Below are positions 48,895 to 60,683 of a DNA stretch of 64,000 nucleotides, in pieces. Every line of letters begins with the position of its first letter. Positions within the stretch are counted from its first letter, which is position 1. The DNA is from Crotalaria pallida. Taxonomy: Eukaryota; Streptophyta; Magnoliopsida; Fabales; Fabaceae. The position numbers and the translations under genes were made by a program. The DNA lies in assembly GCA_037953625.1 (NCBI GenBank), contig CM075650.1:127331706-127395705 (forward strand), read 5' to 3'. The notes beneath the pieces were generated by a model. It was not told the DNA's origin, did not search any database, and saw only the letters and a program-made list of their open reading frames with translations.

Positions 48895-49300
48895 TGAAAC
48901 TCGAGTTTGTGGGGGCTGGAGTATATATAAACTCGCCAAAATACTCGAGTATATTCAACAATACTCGAGTTGTTCTTTGAAAAATACTCGAGTTTTTGAG
49001 AATATACTCGAGTCGTTCGTGACTCAGCCTAGATTTCCCCAGAAAACTCGAGTAAAAACTGAAAAACTCGAGTTTGGTCCGAAAGTACAAATTTCAGGAA
49101 AACGCAAAATACTCGAGTTTTTGGAAAATACTCGAGTTTGGTCTGAAAGTTCAAAAATTGGGGGTTTCGAAAGACTCGAGTGTTTTGAAAAACACTCGAG
49201 TATTTTTATCAGACCCTGATTAAAAACTTTTTCAATTTAAAACTGATTTAATTCTGAATTAATATACTCGAGTGTTTTTGGAAAAACTCGAGTATTTTGA
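48895..49300. repeat. ACTCGAGT palindrome array, post-pol region of copy B
   Basis: Same array as 40900-41290. The copy decayed to ACTTGAGT in A is intact here. Confidence 0.9.
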
Positions 49301-49505
49301 CAGAACAGAGAGTAAAAACACAGTTTTAAAAGACCAAACACAAATCAAACACAAATGCTTCACTACCAACTTGGAATACAGTACAGAATCACACACAATT
49401 AACACATACAATTTCAAATATCATCAAGGACAATTTAACTAAGAATCAATAACACATTAGAGTAAGACTAATTTGGTGATTTTCCAAAAATGACACATAA
49501 TGCAA

Positions 49506-52500
49506 TTAGCCTATATTAGCTTCATCTAAAATACCAAGTTCTCTCCTAATATGATAAAAGGTGTCCCTTGGTAGAGGTTTTGTAAAAATGTCGGCTAATT
49601 GATTTGTGGTACTAACAAATTCAATTGTGCAATCACCCTTTTGTACATGATCTCTTAAAAAGTGATGTCTTATTTCAATGTGTTTAGTTCTTGAGTGATA
49701 CACCGGATTCTTAGTCAAATTGATTGCACTCGTGTTATCGCATCTAATCGGAATATTTTCAAGTTTCAAACCAAAATCCGATAATTGTTGTTTCATCCAT
49801 AACAGTTGAGCACAACAACTACCGGCTGCGATATATTCCGCTTCGGCGGTAGAAAGAGCGACACAAGCTTTCTTTTTAGAAAACCATGACACCAATGAAC
49901 TTCCCAAGAAATGGCAAGTACCACTGGTGCTTTTGCGATCAAGCTTGCATCCCGCGAAGTCGGAATCCGAGTAACCAACTAAACTAAGATTGGCATCAGC
50001 AGGATACCATAAACCAGAGTTAATTGTTCCTTTTAGATACTTAAATATATGTTTAACTGTGGATAGGTGAGATTCTTTAGGATTAGCTTGAAATCTAGCA
50101 CACATGCATACACTAAACATAATATCCGGTCTAGATGCAGTGAGATATAGGAGACTACCTATCATACCCCTATACTTACTAACATCAACCGGTGTACCTT
50201 GTTCATCCTTGTCTAGGTAGCATGATGTGCTCATTGGAGTGTAGGCTTCCTTGCACTTGTCCAATCCGAATTTCTCAAGGAGCTCTTTGCAATATTTCCC
50301 TTGATGCACAAATATCCCCTCCTTGACTTGCTTTATTTGTAAGCCTAGGAAGAACTTGAGTTCTCCCATCATTGACATTTCAAATTCCTTTTTCATCAAA
50401 TTTGAAAACTTTCTACAAAGAGACACGTTAGTAGCACCGAAAATGATATCATCAACATAAATTTGTACTAACAATATGTCATCTTTGGTTTTATAAATAA
50501 ATAGTGTATTATCAACCTTCCCTCTTAGAAACTTGTTTTCTAATAGAAAGGAACTCAATCGATCATACCAAGCTCTAGGAGCTTGTTTCAATCCATAGAG
50601 TGCCTTTTTCAATTTATAAACATGGTTTGGAAATTCACTATTTTCAAAACCGGGGGTTGTTTGACATACACTTCTTCATTTATAAACCCATTCAAGAAAG
50701 CACTTTTAACATCCATTTGATATAAAGTGAATTTCATGATTGAAGCAAAAGCAAGTAAAATTCGGATAGCTTCAAGACGTGCAACCGGAGCAAAGGTCTC
50801 ATCATAATTGATACCTTCCTCTTGGTTGTACCCTTGAGCTACTAGTCTAGCTTTGTTTCTTATAATCAACCTGGATTCATCAAGTTTGTTTCTATAAATC
50901 CATTTAGTACCAATTATGGTATGATCATTGGGTTTAGGGACTGGATCCCAAACTTCATTTCTTTCAAATTGGTTTAATTCTTCTTGCATAGCAAGAACCC
51001 AATGATCATCCTCAATGGCCTTTTTAATTGAATCGGGTTCAATTTGAGAAACAAAAGAGACATAGTGGCAAATGTTTTGAATAGACCTACGAGTAAGTAC
51101 TCCCTTTGACATATCTCCTATGACATTGTCTATAGGATGAGCCTTGACCGATTTCCAAGCCGGAGGAAGTTCTTCCCTAACTTCTCCTTCATCAACTTTT
51201 GATTTCTCTCTCTCTTTTTCTTCTTTTGAAAAATCAATGCCATCTTCACTAGCATCACATAAAACACTATCTTCTTTCGAAGACTCATTAAAAACCACAT
51301 GAATTGATTCCTCAATAGTTAAAGTTCTTTTATTGAAAATTCTATAAGCTTTACTATGAGAAGAATAGCCTAAAAATACGCCTTCATCGGATTTGGAATC
51401 AAACTTGCCAAGGTGTTCTTTTCCATTATTTAAAACAAAAACTTGGCATCCGAAGACATGAAAATGAGATATATTTGGCTTTCTTCCCTTGTAAAGTTCA
51501 TAGGGGGTTTTATCAAAAGAGGGCCTTATCAAAATACGATTTAAAACATAACAAGCCGTATTGACGACATCGGCCCAAAAATATTGAGGTACTTGAGAAT
51601 CATTTAACATGGTTCTAGCAAGTTCCTCTAGCACCCTATTTTTCCGCTCTACCACTCCGTTTTGTTCCGGAGTTCTTGGTGCGGAGAATTGGTGCTCAAT
51701 ACCATTTTTAGCACAAAATCTATCAAATTTGTGGTTTTCGAATTCACCACCATGATCGGTTCGAATAATAATTACTTTTTGATTTACTTGGTTTTGCAAA
51801 AGTTTGACATGATGTTTAAAAGATTTGTAGGTCTCACTCTTAGTAGTTAAAAATAAAGTCCAAGTAAACCTAGAGAAGTCATCAACAATCACCAATGCAT
51901 AATAATTGCCACCAAAGCTTTTTACTTGTGATGGTCCAAACAAGTCCATATGAAGCATTTCTAATGGCCTTGATGTGGACATCACCATTTTTGATCCAAA
52001 GGTGTTTTTCGTTTGTTTACATTTCTTGCAAGGGGAACAAACACCTTCAATAGAAAAATTTAGCTTTGGTAAACCAACTACTAGATCTTTAGATTGAATT
52101 TTCTTCAATTGGTTTACATTTATATGAGCGGTCCTACGATGCCATAACCAAGTGTCATTTTCTTTGCTCACTAAACAAGTAGAGACCAAAGAAGTGACTT
52201 TGTTCAAATCAACTAAGTAAGTATTATTTGACCTTCTACCAACAAATTTGATTGATTCATCATTGTCACTTTTAATGAGGCAATGGGTAGAGGTAAAAAC
52301 TACATGATTACCAATATCACATAATTGGCTTATGCTCAAGAGATTATGTTCTAATCCTTGAACATAGAGCACATTATCAATAATCAAGTTTGAAGAGTTT
52401 CCGATTTTACCAATACCAAGGATTTTGCCTTTGTTGTTGTCCCCATAAGTGACATAACCCTTTTCCTTTGGAGTAAGCTCAATGAAGTGCCGCTTATCTC

Positions 52501-52564
52501 CCGTCATGTGCTTCGAACATCCACTATCAAGATACCACAATTGTTTTCCCATTCGAAGACACAC
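49506..52564 (-). pseudogene. Sirevirus pol, copy B, broken once in RT
   Basis: Part 1 (52564-50609, 651 aa) starts at a GTG; the frame may be entered by frameshift from gag. Protease DSG is at 13-15. The GAG-pre-integrase zinc residues are H142, H147, C176, C179. Integrase D207, D270 and E306 are present, with the canonical 35 residues between the last two. RT begins near 535 (QMDVKSAFLNG). A missing G (plus 50652-50657, after VKQPP) shifts the frame. Part 2 (50612-49506, 368 aa) continues with KKALYGLKQAPRAW, YVDD at 52-55, and an RNase H with STAEAEYIAA. This single shift is the only lesion I see in pol of copy B, and copy A shares it. Confidence 0.9.
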
Positions 52565-52577
52565 CTACAAAATGAAA

Positions 52578-54355
52578 TCACTTGTTCACTTTGGGTACCC
52601 AAACAATGTTGGGTCCCTTAGGGTTAGTGTTGGGACTTTCTCCCTTCTTAATCCACATATAAGTGCCCTTTTTCATTTCAAACTTCTTAATGTGGTACTC
52701 AATGTTGATATGTCCAACTTTTCCACAATAAGTACAAGTTGGTCTCTTTGAAGAATTTTTCTTAGAAAATGTTCCAACCACCTTGTACTTTTTGTCCTTT
52801 TTATGAACATATCCTAAACCGGTTTTGTTGTGATTATGTCTTTGAGAGTTCAACAACCGGTTGAGGTTTCTATCACTATGTGAGATTGTGAGTTTGTTTT
52901 TCAAATCTTTCACTTCTTTTTCAAGTTCATCACATCTCTCACATGGAGTGATAATCTCCTCATGATTTGCACAATCACTTTGATGACTAGAATTAATAAG
53001 TTCCAAGGATTCATTTTGAAGTTTCAACTCATTTATAGATTTTTGCAATTCATCAATTTCTTGTTGAAACTCCAAAATTTTCTTTCCTTTTTCCTTATTG
53101 ATTTTAGCAAGCCTTCTAAATTGAATTAACATTTCATTGTAGGCTTCTTGCAAATCATCATAGGAAATGCAGTTTGAAGAGGAACAAGAAGAGCTAGAGG
53201 TTACCTCATCATCACTTTCACCCATGTCATGATTAGCTCTTGATGAGGACTCATGATTGTTCTTGGCCATGAGACAAAGATTTGCATTTTCATCACCGGA
53301 ACTATTTGAAGATGATTCATTGCTCTTCTCCGGTGCATCCCAAACAATGTATGCATGCTTCCCCTTGGTCTCTTGGGTCTTCTTGTCATTCTTCTTCAAG
53401 AATGTGGCACATTCCATTCTAATGTGACCAACCCCACCACATTCATGACACTTAACTCCATCATTGGTACTCTTTTCTCTTTGTTTGGATTCTTTGGCTC
53501 TCTTGAATTTGGATGAAGAGCCACCTTTCTTCCCTTTGAAAAATTTGTTGAACCTTTTCACAAACATCCCGAATTCTTCTTGATTTGGTTCACAATCGGA
53601 ATCTTCACTTGTAGAGCATTCTTCAACTTCTTTTGTAGCTTTAGTTGAAGCTTTGAGTGCTATGCCCTTTTTCTTTTTGTCCGATTCCTCATGCATCCCA
53701 AGTCTTGTAAGTTCCATCTCATGCTCTTGGAGTTTGCCAAACAAAGTGGCTAAGTCCATGCTATTTATGTCTCTTGATTCCTTGATGGCGGTTACCTTGG
53801 GTTGCCAACTCCTATCAAGACATCTTAGAATTTTGTTAGTAGTTTCACCATTGCGAAATACTTTTCCCAAGGAAATCAAATGATTAACTATGTGAGAGAA
53901 TCGCTTTTGCAAGTCACCAATGGTTTCATTTGGCAACATGTGGAACAATTCATATTCGTGAGTTAGAGAATTCAATCTTGCATCTCTAACCTCGCTGTTC
54001 CCTCATGTGTGACTTGCAAAGTATCCCACATTTCTTTTGCTGATTTACATTGGGAAACTCTATAAAATTCATCATGGGATAGAGCCGAAAAGATGATGTT
54101 TTTAGCTTTTAAATCAAATGAGACTTTTCTCTTTTCATCATCATTCCAACTACTCCTTGGAATTTCAACAATTTCATCATTTATTTTCTTTTTGGGAATG
54201 AAAGGACCATTTTCAATTGCACCCCAAATATCCATATCAATTGCTTCAATAAAAACTTTCATGCGAGTTTTCCAATAAACATATCCTTCACCATTAAATA
54301 GTGGAGGGCGGTTTATTGAAGCTCCTTCTCCACCAAAGTTATTGCTAGAGCCCAT
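52578..54355 (-). pseudogene. Sirevirus gag, copy B, one frameshift
   Basis: From the likely ATG at 54353-54355 the frame runs to 53972. A 1-nt loss near 53990 (CGCTG where A has CACTTG) puts the rest in another frame (53975-52578, 465 aa). The first zinc knuckle CHECGGVGHIRMEC lies at residues 176-189 of the second piece. The second knuckle, near 414-427, has lost its last Cys (INIEY). A Lys/Glu-rich coiled coil separates the knuckles. The open frame upstream of 54355 runs into LTR and PBS sequence and is not gag. Confidence 0.9.
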
Positions 54356-54411
54356 TAAGTTTCCAAAAGGATCTTTTTCGAAAAAGTTGTTACACTCGAT
54401 CTTTCGACCGA

Positions 54412-54423
54412 GCTCTGATACCA
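54412..54423 (-). promoter_or_regulatory. Primer-binding site, Sirevirus copy B
   Basis: TGGTATCAGAGC on the minus strand, two bases inside LTR 3. Confidence 0.9.
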
Positions 54424-54425
54424 CT

Positions 54426-57091
54426 TGTTGGAAACCAACAAGCGGGCTAAGCAAATACTAGAGGGGGGTGAATAGTATTTTGAAGCACTAATACCAAATA
54501 TTGGAACTAACAATTGAAGAATGGAGCTAAGACTGAATTTTCTGGAATCAGACACAAAAGACTCGAGTCTTTTGTGAAATACTCGAGTTTTTCAGTGATG
54601 AACAACTCGAGTCTTTTATGAAATACTCGAGTTTTTCCTATCAGATAGCAGAAAAACCAGAAACGAAAATTCAGCAATTTAACTCAAATCAATTCAATAA
54701 TAAACAGGAACTTATCCAACAGAATAGCAAGCAATCTAAATAACTTTTAAACACAAAGATTCCTTGAACTTGCTACCTAATTGTATAAATCCTAATTGAT
54801 TGAAATGACTTAAGTCTATTGAGCTAGAAAGTAGATTAAAAGTAATAAACCAACACTCAAGCAATTTTATCCTGGTTCACTCCAACAATGAGCTACATCC
54901 AGTCCTCCTAATCACTTAGGAGTTTCTACTAATAATCAAATTGTTAGAAATTACAAAGGATTGCTTGAGAATGGCCTCACTCAACCTAACCCTTCAAGAG
55001 TGTACCAAACTCTTGATTTCTACCCCAATTTAATTCCGGTGATTGAAGAACTCTTCACAAAGCTTCCTTGAACTCCCTTCAAGAAACTCCACCGAGCTAC
55101 GAACCTCCTAGTCTTGTGCTTGAGAACCTCTCAAGACTTCCAACACCCTAAGCCACTTAGGGTTTGCTTGGGAACAATCCAAGACTTTGAATAATCAAGC
55201 TTTTTGTATGTGTATTACTAATCTCACAATGGATTAGCACAAATAAGCACAACTCAATGTAAGAATTGAGGCCTAAAACTCAACTTGGAATAAAATGACA
55301 ATATGAGTGAGAAGTTGAGCTTTTTGGAAATTAACACTTGATAAGAGGAAATTATAAAAGCTTGAACACACTATGATCTTGTTGTCTTGTTTGTTCTTGC
55401 ACAAATTCAAAGAGAAATTTTACAATAAGGTTCTGAAAATGCTCTCTTGGATTGGATGAGACTCAAATGCCCTCAATTGGGTTTTTGAGTCTCTCCAACG
55501 TTCATTTTTGCTGACTGGACAAAAATACTCGAGTCTTTTGGTAAATACTCGAGTCTTTTTGGTCAGTCATGAGTGAATTGGTGCACGAACCAGACTAACG
55601 GTCATATTTGCTGACCTGGCACAAATACTCGAGTTTTTCGATAAATACTCAAGTATATACTCGAGTCTTTCTCAAAATACTCGAGTATTTTGATCAGACA
55701 TGAGAAAAATTAATTTTCAATTTTATTTTTCCTCTCAATACTTGAGAATTAATTAATACTTGAGTATTTTTCTCATGTCTGAGAGGAAAAATAAAATTGA
55801 AAATTAATTTTTCTCATGTCTGATCAAAATACTCGAGTATTTTGAGAAAGACTCGAGTATATACTCGAGTATTTATCTAAAAACTCGAGTATTTGTGCCA
55901 GGTCAGGAAATATGACCGTTAGTCTGGTTCGTGCACCAATTCACTCGTGACCGACCAAAAAGACTCGAGTATTTGCCAAAAGACTCGAGTATTTTTGTCC
56001 AGTCAGCAAAAATGAACGTTGGAGAGACTCAAAAACCCAATTGAGGGCATTTGAGTCTCATCCAACCCAAGAGAGCATTTTCAGAACCTTATTGTAAAAT
56101 TTCTCTTTGAATTTGTGCAAGAACAAACAAGACAACAAGGTCATAGTGTGTTCAAGCTTTTATAATTTCCTCTTATCAAGTGTTAATTCCCAAAAAGCTC
56201 AACTTCTCACTCATATTGTCATTTTATTCCAAGTTGAGTTTTAGGCCTCAATTCTTACATTGAGCTGTGCTTATTTGTGCTAATCCATTGTGAGATTAGT
56301 AATACACACACAAAAAGCTTGATTATTCAAAGTCTTGGATTGTTCCCAAGCAAACCCTAAGTGGCTTAGGGTGTTGGAAGTCTTGAGAGGTTCTCAAGCA
56401 CAAGACTAGGAGATTCCTAGCCCGGTGGAGTTTCTTGAAGGGAGTTCAAGGAAGCTTTGTGAAGAGTTCTTCAATCACCGGAATCAAATTGGGGTAGAAA
56501 TCAAGAGTTTGGTACACTCTTGAAGGGTTAGGTTGAGTGAGGCCATTCTCAAGCAATCCTTTGTAATTTTTAACAATTTGATTATTAGTAGAAACTCCTA
56601 AGTGATTAGGAGGACTGGATGTAGCTCATTGTTGGAGTGAACCAGGATAAAATTGCTTGAGTGGTGGTTTATTGCTTTTAATCTACTTTCTAGCTCAATA
56701 GACTTAAGTCATTTCAATCAATTAGGATTTATACAATTAGGCAGCAAGTTCAAGGAATCTTTGTGTTAAAAATTATTTAGATTGCTTGCTATTCTATTGG
56801 ATAAGTTCCTGTTTGGTATTGAATTGATTTGAGATAAATTGCTGAACTTTCGTTTCTGTTTTTACTGCTATCTGATAAGAAAAACTCGAGTATATTCAGA
56901 AAAACTCGAGTTGTTCATCACTGAAAAACTCGAGTATTTAACAAAAGACTCGAGTATTTCGTGTCTGATTCCAGAAAATTCAGTCTTAGCTCCATTCTTC
57001 AATTATCATTCGAATTATTTGGTATTAGTGCTTCAAATTACTATTCACCCCCCCTCTAGTATTTGCTTAGCCCGCTTGTTGGTTTCCAACA
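54426..57091. repeat. LTR palindrome: LTR 3 plus inverted LTR 4
   Basis: Left arm 54426-55738 (direct LTR) and right arm 55781-57091 (inverted LTR) are about 1.31 kb each. They are separated by 42 bp made of short inverted words (TACTTGAGAATTAATTAATACTTGAG). Both arms stop at the same LTR position (after CCTCTC, equal to about 38594 in LTR 1), losing the U3 end. Arm identity is highest near the centre and lower toward the outer ACTCGAGT cluster. Confidence 0.9.
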
Positions 57092-58961
57092 CGTAAATAT
57101 ATAATCCTTTTATAGAAATTTGGATCTAAGGCTTAAAAATCCTATATTAACGTATTTAAATTATAATCACTTTCACTTTTTTTTTAAATATCAATTAAAT
57201 AAAATATTGCATGTATGTGTAGGGCATAAGCATTGTTTCTAATTTATTATAAAAACAAACAAAGAAACAAACCATGATTTAGTGCAATAGAATAGGTTCA
57301 ATGGATGCGTACGGGCAATAAGAAACTATTTTGCACTATCGATATATAATTCATCAATTTATATGTTATGCTTTATACAAGAGTTAAAGCTTATTAACTC
57401 ATAAATTGTGGATGTAATGTTGACAATGTGAAAAATATTGCTTTGCATTATCGATGCATAACCTATTTTTTCATAATAATACCAAATTATGAGTTAGTAG
57501 TGAAATGATCAATGTCGAAATACATAATTGGTAATTGTTTAGTTTTTAACTTCAAATCGTTCCCTTTATGCTTCCAATTTTATAATAGGACTTGCATCAA
57601 CCGACCAAGAATCAGCTGCATGTAACCTTCTCAACTTTTAAATATTTTTCATTTTCATTTAGGACATTCTCCTCCACTTCTTTTATCCATTTCGCTGCAT
57701 GATGCTTATTCTGGCAATTCTCTATTTAACACGCTACATGAAAGAGTACAACAAGCAAAAGTGTCTTGTGACAAATGCTTTATACATAAACCCAAAACCA
57801 AAGTTATATAAGACAAATTTATTATAAAATTAAACTAAATATATTAGTGATTTTGTGAATGAACAATTCAAAATTATGGGCCTTTTAGTGAATATGATCT
57901 ACGCCAAACAACATAAATGATAATGATTTAATGTTGTACTTCAAATCATTCTCTTATGCTTCTAATTTTACAAGACTTACGTGAAGCAAAAGAAACAGCT
58001 ATAGGTATTCTTCTCAAATTTTAAAGATTTTCCATTTAATCTATTCTCTTATTTTTTCACTATGTTGCTTTTGGAAATTCAACATTTAACACACTACAGG
58101 AAATAATAATCATGTATGACAAGGAAATAACCATATATAACCATGATAAAATTTCTGCAGGTTTCAAAATCTAAATAAGGGTACTAGTAACATATTGGAA
58201 TGCTATCATATATGCATCTACCGGAGGTGGGTTTAAGAGTTGGTATCATATCCCAATAGGTAATTTAGTTGTTAAAGTTGTCAGACAAAAAATTATGAAC
58301 ACATGTATTTGATCCCTAGCAATTATACAATTTTTCTCCTCTCCTTATCCATAAAAAACTTTGCTTATTAGAAGACTTAAAAATATGCATGAAGTGAGAA
58401 TGTTAGGTGTGAAAATGTCAAACTTTTAAGATGATATGACTTTCATCCTTGCTACATGGTCGGTCCTGACGTTGTGGAGGATCTAGGCGAAAACAAAATG
58501 GAAGCCCTATTTTATAAAAATAATTCATATTATTCAACAATTTTTGGAAAAATATTCTCTAAAATAAAGTTTCTCAAAATAAACAATATTCACAATTATA
58601 TAATATTTAAAGTAATCAACAATCTCTTACATAGGCTAAAAAACATAATAACTAAATGATATGATGTTATAAAAAAACAAAATAACAAATTAGTTATATT
58701 CAATAATGAATTAACCTTATTATCAAAGAAATATAAATAATTGTATCAAAGTTATATATAAATTCAAAAAAAAAAAATAATTATCATTGTATCAAAGTTT
58801 ATTTTTTTTTATGTTCATGCGCTATGCTGCATTAACATAAATATATCACTCCTAATTTCTAAACATCTCAAATTATCTTTAAAAAAAAATCTCAAATTAA
58901 AAAGTCATTTAAAGCGAGTCAATGAAACAAAACACTAACATCCATATATGCATACTCATTA
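57092..58961. other. AT-rich spacer with dispersed repeat copies
   Basis: No gene supported. The segment 57850-58004 is a copy of a family also present at 60485-60641; a weaker third copy may lie at about 57480-57605. No terminal repeats or TSD could be fixed. Confidence 0.5.
57850..58004. repeat. Dispersed repeat, copy 1
   Basis: About 155 bp, starting GATTTTGTGAATGAACAATTC and ending AAAGAAACAGCTATA; about 90% like 60485-60641 by eye, same orientation. Confidence 0.75.
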
Positions 58962-58969
58962 ATTGCCAA

Positions 58970-59731
58970 CAAGGTTGTCAAACTCGCGAGTTAACTCGTA
59001 AACTACGAGTTTACGAGCCTACCCCATAGAATCGAGTCAACTCGCATGCAAACTCGCTTCCCAGTAAACTCAGGTAAACTCGAGTAAACTCGTGCAAACT
59101 CGCTCAAAATTGCGAGTTAACTCGTGCAAACTCGGAATTACCTAAAGTACTCAAAACAAAATTTCCACCGTTAGATGTTAAGATTGAAGGGTTAGGAAGC
59201 TTATATCAAAATGTTTGTAAGATCCAACGGTTAACAAAGGAGATATTGCATGATCATTGAATGATGTTAATATTTTTCTCAAACAGCAGTGGCCTTACGG
59301 ATATTTGCATTTTCTTGAGGTTTTACTTCTCAAGACAAAATTTCCACCGTTGGATGTCAAGATAAACGAGTTAGGAAGATTATATAAAAATATGAGCACG
59401 ATCCAACGGTTAACAAAGGGGATACTGACCGATCTTTGAACGATATTTAAACTAAAATAACACTATAACCACTATTTTTACTTAACTAACCACTTAAATC
59501 ATAGTTGTTGTTAAGTTGGTTTGCTAATATTTATTGGGTTCTTATATGCTATAGCAACATTTAAATATTTATGTTTAATTTTTAGAGTAAAAATTATGAA
59601 ATGGAAGCTATGAAAATTATCTACAGGTTAATTTTAAAATAAGTGAACTCGAGGTAAACTCATACGAGTTTACGAGTCGAGTTTACCTCGGCCTCACGAG
59701 TTTACGTAAACTCGCGAGTTTGACAACCTTG
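58970..59731. mobile_element. hAT-type MITE with CTCG-rich inverted ends
   Basis: 762 bp. The TIRs are CAAGGTTGTCAAACTCGCGA and its inverse, with an 8-bp TSD ATTGCCAA (58962-58969 and 59732-59739), the TSD length of hAT elements. Both ends continue inward with many AACTCG/CGAGTT words. The interior holds two related blocks (about 59156-59270 and 59334-59445) that both contain 'aaaatttccaccgtt' and 'gatccaacggttaacaaag'. No transposase, so non-autonomous. Confidence 0.9.
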
Positions 59732-59885
59732 ATTGCCAATATCCATATATACTCCGTACTAGTTAATTCAGTAGTTCTATGCATAATTAACAAAAAAAAT
59801 AGAAAAAAAACGTAAGAGACAAGAGTTGAATCATTGACCTTTAAGTTTAGAGACCACACAAACAACCATAAGACCATAATAAGAT

Positions 59886-60393
59886 GGCTTAATTATGTTA
59901 ACAGTTCCTGAAGTTTGGAATACTTTTGCCAAATACTCTTATTCTTTTTTTTTTCAGTGTTTAACTCCCCGAAATTACTTCTTGGTTTGCCACATGCCTC
60001 TACTACCAATTCTGGCAAATTTTGCTGACATTTAATAGCGAAATCCTAGTCAGACGCAGGAGATTAGACACGTGGGCGAAGATCCTTATTTTTTTTAAAA
60101 TTAAAAAAATAAAAAACTTAATATTTTTATATTTATAGTTAAAGAAAAAGAGAAAAAAAAAGATTGAAGAGAGAGGTCCTCTTCGCTCGTGTGACATCAC
60201 GCGACACCACATGTCCAACCTCCTGCGTCAGACTAGGATTCCGATGTTACAGCAAAATTGGCCAAAATTGGTAGTAGGGTATACGACAAACCCAGAAGTA
60301 ACTTCGGGGAGTCGGACATCGAAAAAAAAGAATAAGGATCGGATATCTGGCAAAAGGACTCCAAACTTCAGAGACTTGTAACATAATTAAGCC
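59886..60393. mobile_element. MULE-type foldback MITE
   Basis: 508 bp. The ends are GGCTTAATTATGTTA and its inverse, flanked by a 9-bp TSD TAATAAGAT (59877-59885 and 60394-60402). The arms pair over nearly the whole length, with imperfect matches such as CTGAAGTTTGGA, TTTTGCCA and CCTAGTC(A/T)GACGCAGGAG. They leave a short AT-rich loop near 60090-60160. Confidence 0.9.
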
Positions 60394-60484
60394 TAATAAG
60401 ATTACTACTGTATGATGTTGTGATCTTATACATTTATTAATTTTAATGAGTGTACAATCTTTTTTTTAATGAGTATACATATAT

Positions 60485-60641
60485 TGATTTTGTGAAATGA
60501 ACAATTCAAAATTATCAGCCTTTTAGTGAATATGATCTACTCCAAACGACATAAATGGTAATGATTTAGTGTTGTAATTCAAATTATTCTCTTGTGCTTC
60601 TAATTTTATAAGACTTACATCAAGCAAAAGAAACAGCTATA
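60485..60641. repeat. Dispersed repeat, copy 2
   Basis: Second copy of the 57850-58004 family. It is followed by a local duplication of ATACAATCTTTTTTTTAATG. Confidence 0.75.
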
Positions 60642-60683
60642 CAATCTTTTTTTTAATGAGTATACATTTTTTTAATGAGTATA

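Larger units (their letters stand above)
47993..54425 (-). mobile_element. Sirevirus internal region, copy B
   Basis: Nearly identical to internal A but about 1.1 kb shorter: the env-like ORF is replaced by an LTR patch. Contains PPT, rearranged 3' region, pol and gag in that plus-strand order; PBS at 54412-54423. Confidence 0.9.
37285..57091 (-). mobile_element. Sirevirus (Ty1/Copia) tandem dimer with an inverted fourth LTR
   Basis: The order on the plus strand is LTR (37285-38849), internal A (38850-46416), LTR (46417-47992), internal B (47993-54425), partial LTR (54426-55738), 42-bp spacer, inverted partial LTR (55781-57091). LTRs start TGTTGGAAACC and end GAATTTACA on the plus strand, and both bodies read on the minus strand. 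A tRNA-Met PBS (TGGTATCAGAGC) lies beside LTRs 2 and 3, and an AAAAAGGGGGAGAT PPT beside LTRs 1 and 2. The pol type, gag with two zinc knuckles and an extra ORF downstream of pol identify a Sirevirus. The 5 bp outside each end do not match (AATTC versus CGTAA). Confidence 0.9.

Noticed and set aside
37285..57091. Assembly duplication instead of a real Sirevirus dimer
   Set aside because: Copies A and B differ by many independent point changes and by the env-region replacement, so this is not a simple collapsed or duplicated contig. Long reads would still be a fair check.
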